Below, piece by piece: positions 6,993-14,529 of a DNA stretch of 36,309 nucleotides (positions within the stretch are counted from its first letter, which is position 1; every line of letters starts with the position of its first letter). The translations under genes were made by a program, and so were the position numbers. The notes under the pieces are model-generated. The model ran no database searches. It was not told where the DNA came from and saw only the letters and a list, made by a program, of their open reading frames with translations. The stretch covers positions 1 through 36,309 of the forward strand of contig JBHJHJ010000169.1 in assembly GCA_050330955.1 (NCBI GenBank), given 5' to 3'. The DNA is from JBCCAG01 sp050330955 (GTDB taxonomy: Bacteria; Cyanobacteriota; Cyanobacteriia; CAKZMO01).

Positions 6993-8259
6993 GGGGCCAC
7001 ACCTGGACAACCCGTCCCGAAATTGTCGTACCTTGCCAGGGCGTATTGCAGGCCGGCGAGGCAAGGGTATCAGGGGTAACGTCCCACTGCTCTGTCGGGT
7101 CAAATAGCACGAGCTCGGTGCGCTGGCCTAGATTTACGGCAGGTGGGGCCTGCTGCAGGCACTGGGCAGGGAGAACGCTGAGGGCGCGCCATAGGGCTAG
7201 AGCGCTGAGCCGTCCCGTTTCCACCAGGTGGGCCCACAGTAAAGGGAGCGCCGTCTGGAGCCCAATGACGCCTGGGGGGGACTCGCCGAAAGCGACAGTC
7301 TTTTCTTCGTAAGTATAGGGCCGATGGTCCACGGCGATCGCATCGAGGGTGCCAGAAGCGATGCCCTCAATCAAAGCCTGCTGATCCGCTGGATTCCCCA
7401 GCGGCGGATGGACCCGCAGATTGGGATCGTAGGTGGTGAGGTGGGACGCATTTCGCAGCAGATGGAGCCAGGTTGTGCTGGCGGTGACGGGCAGGTTTCG
7501 GGCCTTGGCCTGCGCCACCAACGCTACGCCTCGGGCGGTGGAGAGGCGCATAAGATGCACGGGCGTTCGAGTGATTTCGATCTGCTCTAGCAGTGCGGCT
7601 AAAGGAGCAGCCTCGTCTGTGACAGGGGCGCTGAGCAACCCCAGGCGGAGGGCGATCGCGCCGTCACGGGCGGGGTGGGCCGAGCGACAAAGGGACAGGG
7701 CAATAGGCTTACCCAAGGCCTGGGCATAGTCCAAGGCCGGGTAAAGCATGTCCGTCGCCAGCGGCCCATTTGCGAATCCCGTGGCCCCCGCTGCTGCCAG
7801 CTCGGCCAAATCACTCAGATGCGCCCCGGCCAGATCACGGGTTAGGGCGCCCCACACGGCCACCCTAAGCTTAGGAGCGGCGGCGATCGCGATCGCCCGG
7901 AGCTGTCGCACCATAGCGGCGTGGTCAACCACGGGCTGGGTATGGGGCAGCAGGGTGAGGCGAGTAAAGCCGCCCAGCATAGCAGACCGCGTTAGAGCTT
8001 CTACAGGCTCTCTCGCCTCAAAACCGGGCTCGCTTGCGTAACTGTAGAGGTCAACGAGCCCTGGGCCCAGGATGGCGCCGGGTCGTCGGATCTCCCGCAG
8101 CCCCTCCGGGTCGATGTCGCTGGGCAGCGTGGTTAATCTGTCCTCAATGGCCCGAATCTGGCCAGAAGCGATCAGCACATCTGCCGTGCGATCGCGTTGC
8201 GTCAGCGGGTCAAGCAGGCGCACCTGACGCAGCAGATCAGCAGAAGACGCGTCCCCCAT
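6985..8259 (-). CDS. Dihydroorotase-like protein lacking metal ligands (pseudo-dihydroorotase)
   Basis: This is an amidohydrolase-fold protein of the type I dihydroorotase family. The family normally cyclises carbamoyl-aspartate in pyrimidine synthesis. The frame is clear: GPGLVDLYSYASEPGFE near residues 65-81 matches the family PGLVDLHVHLREPGFE, and DPNLRVHPPLGNP and DAIAVDHRPYTYEEK match the C-terminal half. The metal-binding His-x-His is Tyr72-Ser-Tyr74, the HVS histidine is Arg (MRLSTARG), and the two mid-protein ligand sites (normally SDDG and H-A/C-E-D) read FANGP and LSLCRS. Only the late Asp311 remains. It is therefore probably non-catalytic, perhaps a partner of aspartate carbamoyltransferase as proposed for similar inactive paralogues; a true pyrC should exist elsewhere. 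The start is the ATG 7 bases after the stop of the upstream phosphatase gene, implying translational coupling; an upstream in-frame start would overlap that gene by 100 bases. Confidence 0.88.
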   Translation of the reverse strand: MGDASSADLLRQVRLLDPLTQRDRTADVLIASGQIRAIEDRLTTLPSDIDPEGLREIRRPGAILGPGLVDLYSYASEPGFEAREPVEALTRSAMLGGFTRLTLLPHTQPVVDHAAMVRQLRAIAIAAAPKLRVAVWGALTRDLAGAHLSDLAELAAAGATGFANGPLATDMLYPALDYAQALGKPIALSLCRSAHPARDGAIALRLGLLSAPVTDEAAPLAALLEQIEITRTPVHLMRLSTARGVALVAQAKARNLPVTASTTWLHLLRNASHLTTYDPNLRVHPPLGNPADQQALIEGIASGTLDAIAVDHRPYTYEEKTVAFGESPPGVIGLQTALPLLWAHLVETGRLSALALWRALSVLPAQCLQQAPPAVNLGQRTELVLFDPTEQWDVTPDTLASPACNTPWQGTTISGRVVQVWPPN

Positions 8260-8266
8260 GGGCGCC

Positions 8267-9604
8267 TTAGAGGGCTCCCGCCGCCGTTTTGTCGAGCACC
8301 CCGGCGCCGAGAAAGGTGGTGATATTGATGGACTGCAGCAGGGGAGGCCCATCGGGGCCGCTGGTGTAGTCAATGACGCTCACCGCCCCGTTGCCCTGCT
8401 TAAAGGTCCAGAAGTGCTCTGGTCCTAGCCCCACTAAATAGCACAGCAGGGCCTTATTGACCGCATCGTGGGCGCTCACCAAGATCACTTCACCAGGCTT
8501 GGCCTCAGCAACAATCTGGCTCCAGGCCACGATCGCCCGGTTCCACACCTGCTGGAGGTTTTCCCCCTCTGGCATCTGCACGGTTTCCGGCGCGTCTTTC
8601 CACTGCTGCAGCAGTCCGGGGTAGGCCTTGTTGATATCAGGCTCGAGCTCACCTTCCCAAAGACCGTGGCTAATTTCCTGCAGCGTGTCCATCGTGCTCA
8701 GCGGCACGCCGACATGGGGCTTGAGAATAATTTCGGCGGTTTCTTTAGGACGGGCCAAGGAACTGCTGACGGCTCGGTCGATTTGAGCCGCCTTGAGGAA
8801 ATCGGCGCACTGGGCCGCCTGCTGCCGCCCGGTGTCATTCAGCGGAATGTCGATCTGGCCCTGAAACCGCTTGTCCCGGTTCCAGTCAGTTTCCCCATGG
8901 CGCACCAGCAGCAGCCTGGGGCCAACGTGGCCTGAGCGCACGGGTGGGTAGGGCTCCCCAAGGTGGGAGACGATGTTGAGGGACTCAAGCTGAACACTTC
9001 CACCCAAACCGCCCGCAATGTTGAGAATGCTGATGCCGCAGTTGGAGATGTAGAAGCGGCTATAGCTCTCAGGGCCTAACCCCATTGCAGTTTGGATCAG
9101 CGCCCGGTTGATGCCGCTATGGCCCACCACGATGATGGTTTGGTTGTCGTGGTGGGGTAGAACCGATTGCCAAAACTGCCTGGCTTGGTCGTACAAGGCC
9201 CTCACAGGGTAGTACTCGATATCCCCTTCAGGAGAGGGGATATCCATGCGCAGCTCGTGGGGACGGGTTTTCCAAAGGTGGTAATCCTCCGGAAAACGGG
9301 CCTCAATGTCCTTAAAGGCCATTTTTTCCCACTGGGGTAGGTTGACCTCCAGCAGCAGCGGGCTAGTTTCAAGAGGCGGCGCTGGGGAGAAGGATGTCAG
9401 CATCAGCTCAGCGGTCGTCTTCGCTCGGCGCAGCGGGCTGCTGTAAACCACCTGTACTGGTAGATCGCAGAGGGTGGCGCCCACCTGCCGGGCGGCAATT
9501 CGACCCGCTTCAGTCAGGGTGGACTCGTCGCAGTGCCCCTGAACGCGCCGCTGCGTGTTGAACGTGCTTTCTCCGTGGCGGACCAAAATAATTCGAGTAG
9601 CCAG
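8267..9604 (-). CDS. Tandem histidine phosphatase (phosphoglycerate mutase-like, two domains)
   Basis: The protein has two complete histidine phosphatase domains in one chain of about 445 residues. Domain 1 has VRHGE with phospho-accepting His10, the SSPLRRAKTT arginine motif and VVGHSG with the second His. Domain 2 repeats the set: LVRHGETDWN (His236), SSSLARPKETAE, SHGLWEGE and VSAHDAVNK. Such duplicated proteins in cyanobacteria and plants are often annotated as 2-carboxy-D-arabinitol-1-phosphate phosphatase or phosphoglycerate mutase; the real substrate cannot be read here. Start choice: an in-frame TAG at 9620-9618 limits the gene, GGAGG follows, and CTG 9604-9602 lies 8 bases further on, giving M-A-T-R-I-I-L-V-R-H-G, the usual family N-terminus. 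A TTG at 9586 would start inside the first beta strand and is unlikely. It is the first gene of an operon with the dihydroorotase-like gene. Confidence 0.88.
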   Translation of the reverse strand: MATRIILVRHGESTFNTQRRVQGHCDESTLTEAGRIAARQVGATLCDLPVQVVYSSPLRRAKTTAELMLTSFSPAPPLETSPLLLEVNLPQWEKMAFKDIEARFPEDYHLWKTRPHELRMDIPSPEGDIEYYPVRALYDQARQFWQSVLPHHDNQTIIVVGHSGINRALIQTAMGLGPESYSRFYISNCGISILNIAGGLGGSVQLESLNIVSHLGEPYPPVRSGHVGPRLLLVRHGETDWNRDKRFQGQIDIPLNDTGRQQAAQCADFLKAAQIDRAVSSSLARPKETAEIILKPHVGVPLSTMDTLQEISHGLWEGELEPDINKAYPGLLQQWKDAPETVQMPEGENLQQVWNRAIVAWSQIVAEAKPGEVILVSAHDAVNKALLCYLVGLGPEHFWTFKQGNGAVSVIDYTSGPDGPPLLQSINITTFLGAGVLDKTAAGAL

Positions 9605-9906
9605 AGCAGTACCCTCCTATGGATTGAGCCTCTTATGAAGCCGCTTGATGAGCCTCGGCGCACAGCCCCACCGTTGGGGCCAACGCAATATTACCCTGTC
9701 TTGTGCGTCCATATCCCCTGCGGCAGCGTCATAAACCGGAGAACGATGCGATAATGCCGTCAGAGCGAGCGTCTAGGGTCTAGCATTAGGCATCAAACCT
9801 TGTCTAGGTTGTGAAATGAGTCTCCCCTGGAGAAATCCACTTCACAAAATGGCTGTGGTTTAGGACTAGCGTTTTCAGTTTTGATGAAAGGATTTCGCAT
9901 ACCAGT
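9605..9906. other. Divergent intergenic region, promoters of the phosphatase and CPBP genes
   Basis: About 300 bases lie between two outward-facing genes. A palindrome, CGTTGG-GG-CCAACG, occupies 9672-9685 and would sit about 70 bases upstream of the phosphatase start, a reasonable operator position. An AAAGGA sequence lies 15 bases before the CPBP start, farther than ideal for a ribosome site. No RNA gene or further coding region is recognised. Confidence 0.5.
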
Positions 9907-11460
9907 ATGTCATTTAGGCGAATTGTCTTAGCCATTCTCACCCTAGTCGTTGTGGCACTATTCGTAGGACCAGCGCTCGTGGGCTCCTTGGAGCAGCAGC
10001 AAATTGCAGGCCGCTTAGAGCTTTACCAAACTGACCTTCTGCTGCAGGCCCGGGAGGTTACCTCTGAGGGGAATACCCTCACCCCAGTGCGCCAATTGGT
10101 GGGCAAAGCGCCTTTAGACGCGGCGATTGAGCAGTATCAGTCGATTCGAAAAGATACGGCTGACCAAATTGACGTAGATCAAACTGAGCCACTTCCGAAT
10201 CCGCCGGAGGGGCCATCGGTCGACTCTCTCCCCGCACAGCCGCCGCTTGAGGACCCGCTGGCGCAGCAGACTTTTCTCAACCGCTTAGATCTGCGGCTAG
10301 GCGTCCTTCAGGCTGAGGCAGGCGATTTAGAAACCGCTCGCGATCGCTGGCAGTCCGTCAATCCAATCGTGATTGATCAGGGTCAGGCCGCACAGGTTCT
10401 TTTGGGCATCTGGAGCAGCCCGCCGCAGATATTACCCGATGCCGAAGCACTGCTGCAGCGATCGCTCCAAGGCTGGTTCCAGACCCAGGCGCTGGAGCAG
10501 CTTTACACCGTGCAGCAGCGCAGCGACGCCCTCGCCCAGCTTCAAGCTGCAGCCCAAGAGACGGCCCAGCAGTCGCTGATTAAGCTGACCCTGTTAGGCA
10601 TTGGCCCGGCCTTAGGCGGCGTCATCGGCGTCGCCCTGCTGATTTTTCTGGCGGTTCAGCGGTTCACCCAGGGAGAGCGAGCGCTGCTGTCTGAGGGGAA
10701 GCACCTACGCTGGACGACGCCCTGGGATTGGGAAATTACCTGGCAGGTGATTATTGTCGGCTTTTTCTTTGTGGGTCAAATCGTCTTGCCCGTTGTGCTG
10801 CAGGTGGTGCGTATTCTAGTTTTGAGCCGTCTGGCGACTGGACCCCAGACAGTGGGGGTGATGGTTGCTAGCACAAGTGGACGGTTTTCTGCCGGATTTA
10901 CCCTGTTTGGCTACCTGCTGCTTGCTGCCGGGTCTGCCGGTGTCCTCTACCTCTCTATCCGGCGCCATCTCCCCCTGCCCGAAGGCTGGTTTCGGCTCAA
11001 ACTTGCAGACAGATGGCCCCTCTGGGGCTTAGGGGGCTATTTCGCTGCGGTTCCCCTCGTGATTGGGGTGTCTTTGGTTAACCAGCAAATTTGGCAGGGG
11101 CGCGGGGGCAGCAACCCGCTGCTAGAAATCGTGCTCAACGAAAGTGACCCAGTGGCTTTGGGGCTGTTTTTCTTTACCGCCGCCGTCGCTGCCCCCATTT
11201 TCGAAGAGTTTCTGTTTCGCGGCTTCTTGCTGCCCTCCCTCACCCGCTACATGGCGGTTTGGCCGGCGATCGCCCTCAGCGCATTCATCTTCGCGGCGGC
11301 TCACCTAAGTGTGTCAGAGGTACTGCCGCTGATGGTGTTGGGCATAGTGTTGGGGTTCGTCTACACGCGATCGCGCAATTTGTTGGCGCCGATGCTGCTG
11401 CACAGCCTGTGGAACAGCGCCACGATGCTAGGGCTGTTTATTCTGGGGAGCGTGGAGTAG
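9907..11460 (+). CDS. CPBP family intramembrane metalloprotease with long N-terminal extension
   Basis: A membrane protein of 517 residues. The C-terminal third is an ABI/CPBP (Rce1-type) protease domain: FEEFLFRG with Glu433, Glu434 and Arg438, His466 in FAAAHLSV, and His499/Asn503 in LLHSLWNS, the full catalytic set. In prokaryotes such proteins act in membrane proteolysis, immunity or unknown processing. The N-terminal part is unusual: a signal anchor (residues 7-27), then about 190 soluble residues containing a Pro-rich segment (90-115) and Gln/Leu-rich helices that may form a coiled coil, then a second membrane helix (about 226-250). Several more helices precede the active site. The soluble part probably lies outside the cytoplasm. 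This long architecture recurs in cyanobacterial CPBP proteins. No partner gene is adjacent; the next gene is convergent, 70 bases away. Confidence 0.9.
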   Translation: MSFRRIVLAILTLVVVALFVGPALVGSLEQQQIAGRLELYQTDLLLQAREVTSEGNTLTPVRQLVGKAPLDAAIEQYQSIRKDTADQIDVDQTEPLPNPPEGPSVDSLPAQPPLEDPLAQQTFLNRLDLRLGVLQAEAGDLETARDRWQSVNPIVIDQGQAAQVLLGIWSSPPQILPDAEALLQRSLQGWFQTQALEQLYTVQQRSDALAQLQAAAQETAQQSLIKLTLLGIGPALGGVIGVALLIFLAVQRFTQGERALLSEGKHLRWTTPWDWEITWQVIIVGFFFVGQIVLPVVLQVVRILVLSRLATGPQTVGVMVASTSGRFSAGFTLFGYLLLAAGSAGVLYLSIRRHLPLPEGWFRLKLADRWPLWGLGGYFAAVPLVIGVSLVNQQIWQGRGGSNPLLEIVLNESDPVALGLFFFTAAVAAPIFEEFLFRGFLLPSLTRYMAVWPAIALSAFIFAAAHLSVSEVLPLMVLGIVLGFVYTRSRNLLAPMLLHSLWNSATMLGLFILGSVE

Positions 11461-11474
11461 GGGCGATCGCGCAG

Positions 11475-11513
11475 GCTAGAGGCCAGGGATGGGGAAAATC
11501 CCCAGCTTCTAGC
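11475..11513. terminator. Possible bidirectional terminator hairpin between convergent genes
   Basis: Between the stops at 11460 and 11530 lies an imperfect hairpin: outer arms GCTAGA/TCTAGC and inner arms TGGGG/CCCCA around the loop AAAAT, with an asymmetric internal loop. No T-tract follows, so it is a weak candidate for shared termination. Confidence 0.35.
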
Positions 11514-11529
11514 AGCTCGCTAGCGCGGT

Positions 11530-12426
11530 TTAAACCAGGGCAGCTTGGGCAACCCCTGTTGTGCTGGAAACGGCGCTCGAAGTGGCGCTCTCTGCGGGAG
11601 CCGCCACCAGCTGAATGACCGTCAGCTCTGGGGGGCACCACAGCCGACCGGGTGGGTAGGTGCCCAGCCCTCGGTTGACGTAGAGCATGTTTTCTTCGAC
11701 CTGGTGCAGGCCTTGGGCCCACTCCCAGTGCTTCACCACCTTGTGGCAGTCCTGCCGCATGTAGGGCAAGTAGGGACGCAGCCACTTGGGGGTGCGATCG
11801 CGCAGTTTTTGGTACCAGTGGGGGAATGGCCCCATACCCGGCAGCACGATTTGACCGCCGTGGGTGTGTCCTGAGAGCTGCAGGTCGACGCGATGGCGGC
11901 TCAGAGGTACGGCGCTATCGGGGTTGTGGGACAGGACCAGGCGAGCCGTCTGCGGCGACACCGTATTTAAAACGGCGGTGCTAAACTCCCGTGACCAGTA
12001 GTCTGCTAGCCCCACAACCGCCAGCCCCTCGCCCCAGGGGTAGCACACCTGATTCCACAGCACCGTAATTCCGGCTTGCTCAAATGCTTGGGTCACCGCC
12101 GGTCTGGTGTGGGGGTAATAGATATCGTGGTTACCCAAAATCGCGTAGACGCCGCGCTTGGTCTTCAGCCCTTTGAGGTGCTGGGCCAGCGCAGTAGCGG
12201 GGGCGGGGTCGTTGGTAATGTGGTCGCCCGTGAGCACAACAATATCGGGCTCGTAGCGGTTGCTGAGGGCAATCGCCTCGGTCAGTAGGGCAGTGGATAG
12301 ACGGACACCGTCGTAATGCAGGTCAGAAAGCTGGGTGATGGTCAGCCCGCTCAGGTGGCTGGGCAATCCTTTGATAAAGACGGTAAGGGTCTCGACGTTA
12401 AGCGAGCCCGATAGCCATCGGTGCAT
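11530..12426 (-). CDS. Calcineurin-like metallophosphoesterase (YkuE/YaeI type)
   Basis: A 298-residue phosphoesterase with the complete dimetal site: DLH (Asp35, His37), GDHITND, GNHDIYYP, LSHNPD and GHTHGGQI. This arrangement fits the YkuE/YaeI branch, which hydrolyses phosphoester bonds, some members acting on lipid phosphates; the substrate here is unknown. ATG 12426-12424 was chosen because GGAG lies 7 bases upstream; an in-frame TTG at 12477 would add 17 residues and is less likely. No clear signal peptide is seen, although the N-terminus is mildly hydrophobic and may associate with membrane. The last 20 residues are Ala/Ser/Thr-rich and probably disordered. The gene stands alone, convergent with the CPBP gene and followed upstream by a same-strand zinc-ribbon gene about 150 bases away. 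Confidence 0.9.
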   Translation of the reverse strand: MHRWLSGSLNVETLTVFIKGLPSHLSGLTITQLSDLHYDGVRLSTALLTEAIALSNRYEPDIVVLTGDHITNDPAPATALAQHLKGLKTKRGVYAILGNHDIYYPHTRPAVTQAFEQAGITVLWNQVCYPWGEGLAVVGLADYWSREFSTAVLNTVSPQTARLVLSHNPDSAVPLSRHRVDLQLSGHTHGGQIVLPGMGPFPHWYQKLRDRTPKWLRPYLPYMRQDCHKVVKHWEWAQGLHQVEENMLYVNRGLGTYPPGRLWCPPELTVIQLVAAPAESATSSAVSSTTGVAQAALV

Positions 12427-12579
12427 AGGTCTACTCCAAGTAGTGGGTTGCTGAAGGTTGACAGCCAAAACACCCAAAGCTTACCCCTTAGATGTAGAAA
12501 GTTAAACCTTTAGTAGACAATCTGTAGACGCTTTTGTGGTAAGCGCCTAGCTAATCCGCCCTCTCACACCGGGAGCCCT

Positions 12580-12840
12580 TCATTCTTCAGATGCCGTTTC
12601 CTCTGACACCGCTTTCGTCGGGGGGCGATCGCTGCTCCAAGCCCACCAGGCCGCGCCGCACTCGCAGTGGTAAAACTCCTGCCACTTGCGCTGCCGGTCG
12701 AAGGTGTAGACGGGGGATCGCCGGTTGAGCCATGCGGCGATCGCGGCCTGGGAGGAAGCGGTACATCGGGGGCAGCAAAACGTTTGGGCGTGAATTGCCC
12801 TCTCGGTCCAGTCGGGTGGCGTTGGCGCAAATGCGTCCAT
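12580..12840 (-). CDS. Short conserved cyanobacterial zinc-ribbon-like protein
   Basis: An 86-residue protein with the look of a conserved cyanobacterial hypothetical. It has CCPRC near residues 22-26 and CEC near 59-61, together a likely four-Cys zinc knuckle or ribbon. Between and after them lie WLNRRSPVYTFD, RKWQEFYHC and WWAWSSDRPP, Trp-rich segments typical of the family. Function is unknown; nucleic-acid or protein binding is a guess. The start ATG has no ribosome site, but a TATAGAG sequence lies just 8 bases upstream, so the message may be nearly leaderless. Two longer readings in other frames of the same bases are shadows. It is divergent from the CNT-family transporter gene with 66 bases between starts. 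Confidence 0.7.
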   Translation of the reverse strand: MDAFAPTPPDWTERAIHAQTFCCPRCTASSQAAIAAWLNRRSPVYTFDRQRKWQEFYHCECGAAWWAWSSDRPPTKAVSEETASEE

Positions 12841-12846
12841 GGGTTA

Positions 12847-12856
12847 CTCTATAGAG
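12847..12856. promoter_or_regulatory. Palindromic CTCTATAGAG, possible overlapping divergent -10 elements
   Basis: This 10-base perfect palindrome reads TATAGA on both strands, a fair -10 box in each direction. It lies 6 bases from the start of the leftward zinc-ribbon gene and about 50 bases before the rightward transporter gene. No clear -35 element is seen. It could alternatively be a regulator site. Confidence 0.35.
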
Positions 12857-12906
12857 CGTTAGATATCGTGCTCATTTTAGCGGCTTCTCGCGGCTTGCAT
12901 AAAAGT

Positions 12907-14529
12907 ATGAGAATTCTCGGTCTGCCCCTCCTCAACATCATTTCGCTTTTGGGTATGTTCGGGCTGTGCGCCGTAGCCTGGGTTTTTTCCGAAAACCGGC
13001 GGCTGAAGTATTTTCCCTGGCGCGTCATGATTGGCGGCATCGCGCTCCAGCTTTTGCTGGGGGCGCTGGTTTTTATTGTGCCGGGGGCGCGGGATGCGCT
13101 GCAGATTTTTAGTAATTTACTTAATGGCGTATTCGACGCGGCAGACGTGGGGGCCCGCTTTGTCTTTGGCGCCAACATCGTGCCTAACCCAGGCGATACC
13201 CCGGTAGTGGACCTGGGCTATATCTTTGCCTTTCGTGCCCTGCCCACGGTGATTTTCTTTGCCGGACTGATGGCCCTGCTCTATAACATTGGCGTTATTC
13301 AGGTGTTCACCGACTTCTTCGCCAAGATATTCTATTCCACCATGCGCCTCAGCGGCGCGGAGTCCCTCAGCGGCGCCGCCAACATTTTTGTGGGCATCGA
13401 GGCTGCCATCGTCGTAAAACCCTTTCTCGCCAAGATGACCCGTAGCGAGCTCTGCGCCATTTTGGCCTGCTGCTTCGGTACGTCTGCATCCTCGGTGCTG
13501 GCCATCTACGTCAGCTTCCTGCGGCCCGTGTTTCCAAATATTCTGGCTCACCTGGTGTCGGCTTCCATCATTGGCATCCCCGCCTGCTTTGTGCTCTCCA
13601 AAATTCTCGTGCCCGAAACCCAGGTGCCCCTGACGGCAGGCGGCATTCCCCGAGAAGAGGACCTGCGGGATTTCTCCGCTGACGGCACGCCCGAGGATTC
13701 GCCCCAGACCGTGATGGGGGAGCCCATTAGTAAGCAGAGCCCTCTGGATGCGGCGATCGCGGGCGCATTGGATGGGGTGCGCATGTCGGTGGGCATTGCT
13801 GCGGTGCTGATTTTAATCTTAGGCTTAGTCGCCCTGGTGAATCAGGTGTTCGACGGTCTTGCCGCTATCCCAGGCCCCGTGGGTACGGTGTTCCAGTTCG
13901 TCACCCTGCAGAACATCATGGGGGCGCTGTTTTTGCCCTTCACGGTGCTTACCGGCGTCAGCCTCGACTGGCCTGAGCTGTGGCAGGCCTCCGTCCTCAT
14001 CGGGCGCCGTCTGTTTGAAACCGCTATTCCGTCCTATCAGGCGCTGGGGGCCTTGGGGGCTGAGGGGGCCATTGCCGACCGCACGATTTTAATCGTCAGC
14101 TACGCCCTCTCTGGCTTTGCCCACCTGGCCTCTGTGGGCATCTTCGTGGGCGGTACGGCGGCGCTGATTCCGTCCCGACGGCGCGACATCGCCGAAATGG
14201 GCTGGAAGGCTCTGTTTGTAGGGACTTTGGCAACCCTAATGATTTCCTGCGTGGCAGGCGTTTTTGACGACGGGTCGCCCAGTGTTCTGGGTCGTCCGGA
14301 GTCGGTGGCCCCCGCTATTACTGAGCCTGCTCCAGCTGAACCAGAGGAAACGGTGCCACCCGAGGACGAAGAATCTGGGATCAATACGGTGCCTGCAGAA
14401 GAAGTCCCGGCAGCGACGGACGAGCTGGAGGAGCCTGTAGGAGACTCGGCCCAGCCTGAAGCCCCTGCCGCCGAGCCCCCGGCTGCAGAGGATTTCCCGG
14501 CAGCGCCAGCCGAACCCGCGACGCCCTAG
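12907..14529 (+). CDS. CNT/NupC-family transporter with altered substrate motifs and acidic C-terminal tail
   Basis: A 540-residue inner-membrane protein of the concentrative nucleoside transporter family, normally sodium- or proton-coupled importers of nucleosides. The fold is clear from several helices, the NIFVG...KPFL segment with MTRSEL, a YALSGFAH segment, and the GGTAALIPSRRRDIAEMGWKA ending. Compared with classical members, GQTEAP in the nucleobase site reads GIEAA with one residue missing, the NEF motif is absent (GRRLFETAI), and GFAN is GFAH. The transported compound may therefore not be an ordinary nucleoside. The last about 85 residues are a Pro/Glu/Ala-rich, strongly acidic, probably disordered tail. 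ATG 12907 is the first start giving a normal N-terminal helix; the frame is open upstream, but that stretch runs through the divergent gene. Its stop shares the CTAG tetramer with the convergent carotenoid oxygenase gene. Confidence 0.85.
   Translation: MRILGLPLLNIISLLGMFGLCAVAWVFSENRRLKYFPWRVMIGGIALQLLLGALVFIVPGARDALQIFSNLLNGVFDAADVGARFVFGANIVPNPGDTPVVDLGYIFAFRALPTVIFFAGLMALLYNIGVIQVFTDFFAKIFYSTMRLSGAESLSGAANIFVGIEAAIVVKPFLAKMTRSELCAILACCFGTSASSVLAIYVSFLRPVFPNILAHLVSASIIGIPACFVLSKILVPETQVPLTAGGIPREEDLRDFSADGTPEDSPQTVMGEPISKQSPLDAAIAGALDGVRMSVGIAAVLILILGLVALVNQVFDGLAAIPGPVGTVFQFVTLQNIMGALFLPFTVLTGVSLDWPELWQASVLIGRRLFETAIPSYQALGALGAEGAIADRTILIVSYALSGFAHLASVGIFVGGTAALIPSRRRDIAEMGWKALFVGTLATLMISCVAGVFDDGSPSVLGRPESVAPAITEPAPAEPEETVPPEDEESGINTVPAEEVPAATDELEEPVGDSAQPEAPAAEPPAAEDFPAAPAEPATP

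Noticed and set aside
8260..8373. 38-residue N-terminal extension of the dihydroorotase-like protein
   Set aside because: It lies inside the upstream phosphatase coding region and is Pro/Ser/Cys-rich; ATG 8259 directly after that stop matches the family start.
12667..12906. 80-codon N-terminal extension of the CNT transporter reading frame
   Set aside because: It would read through the divergent zinc-ribbon gene and its promoter; the sequence lacks family similarity, while ATG 12907 gives the normal first helix.
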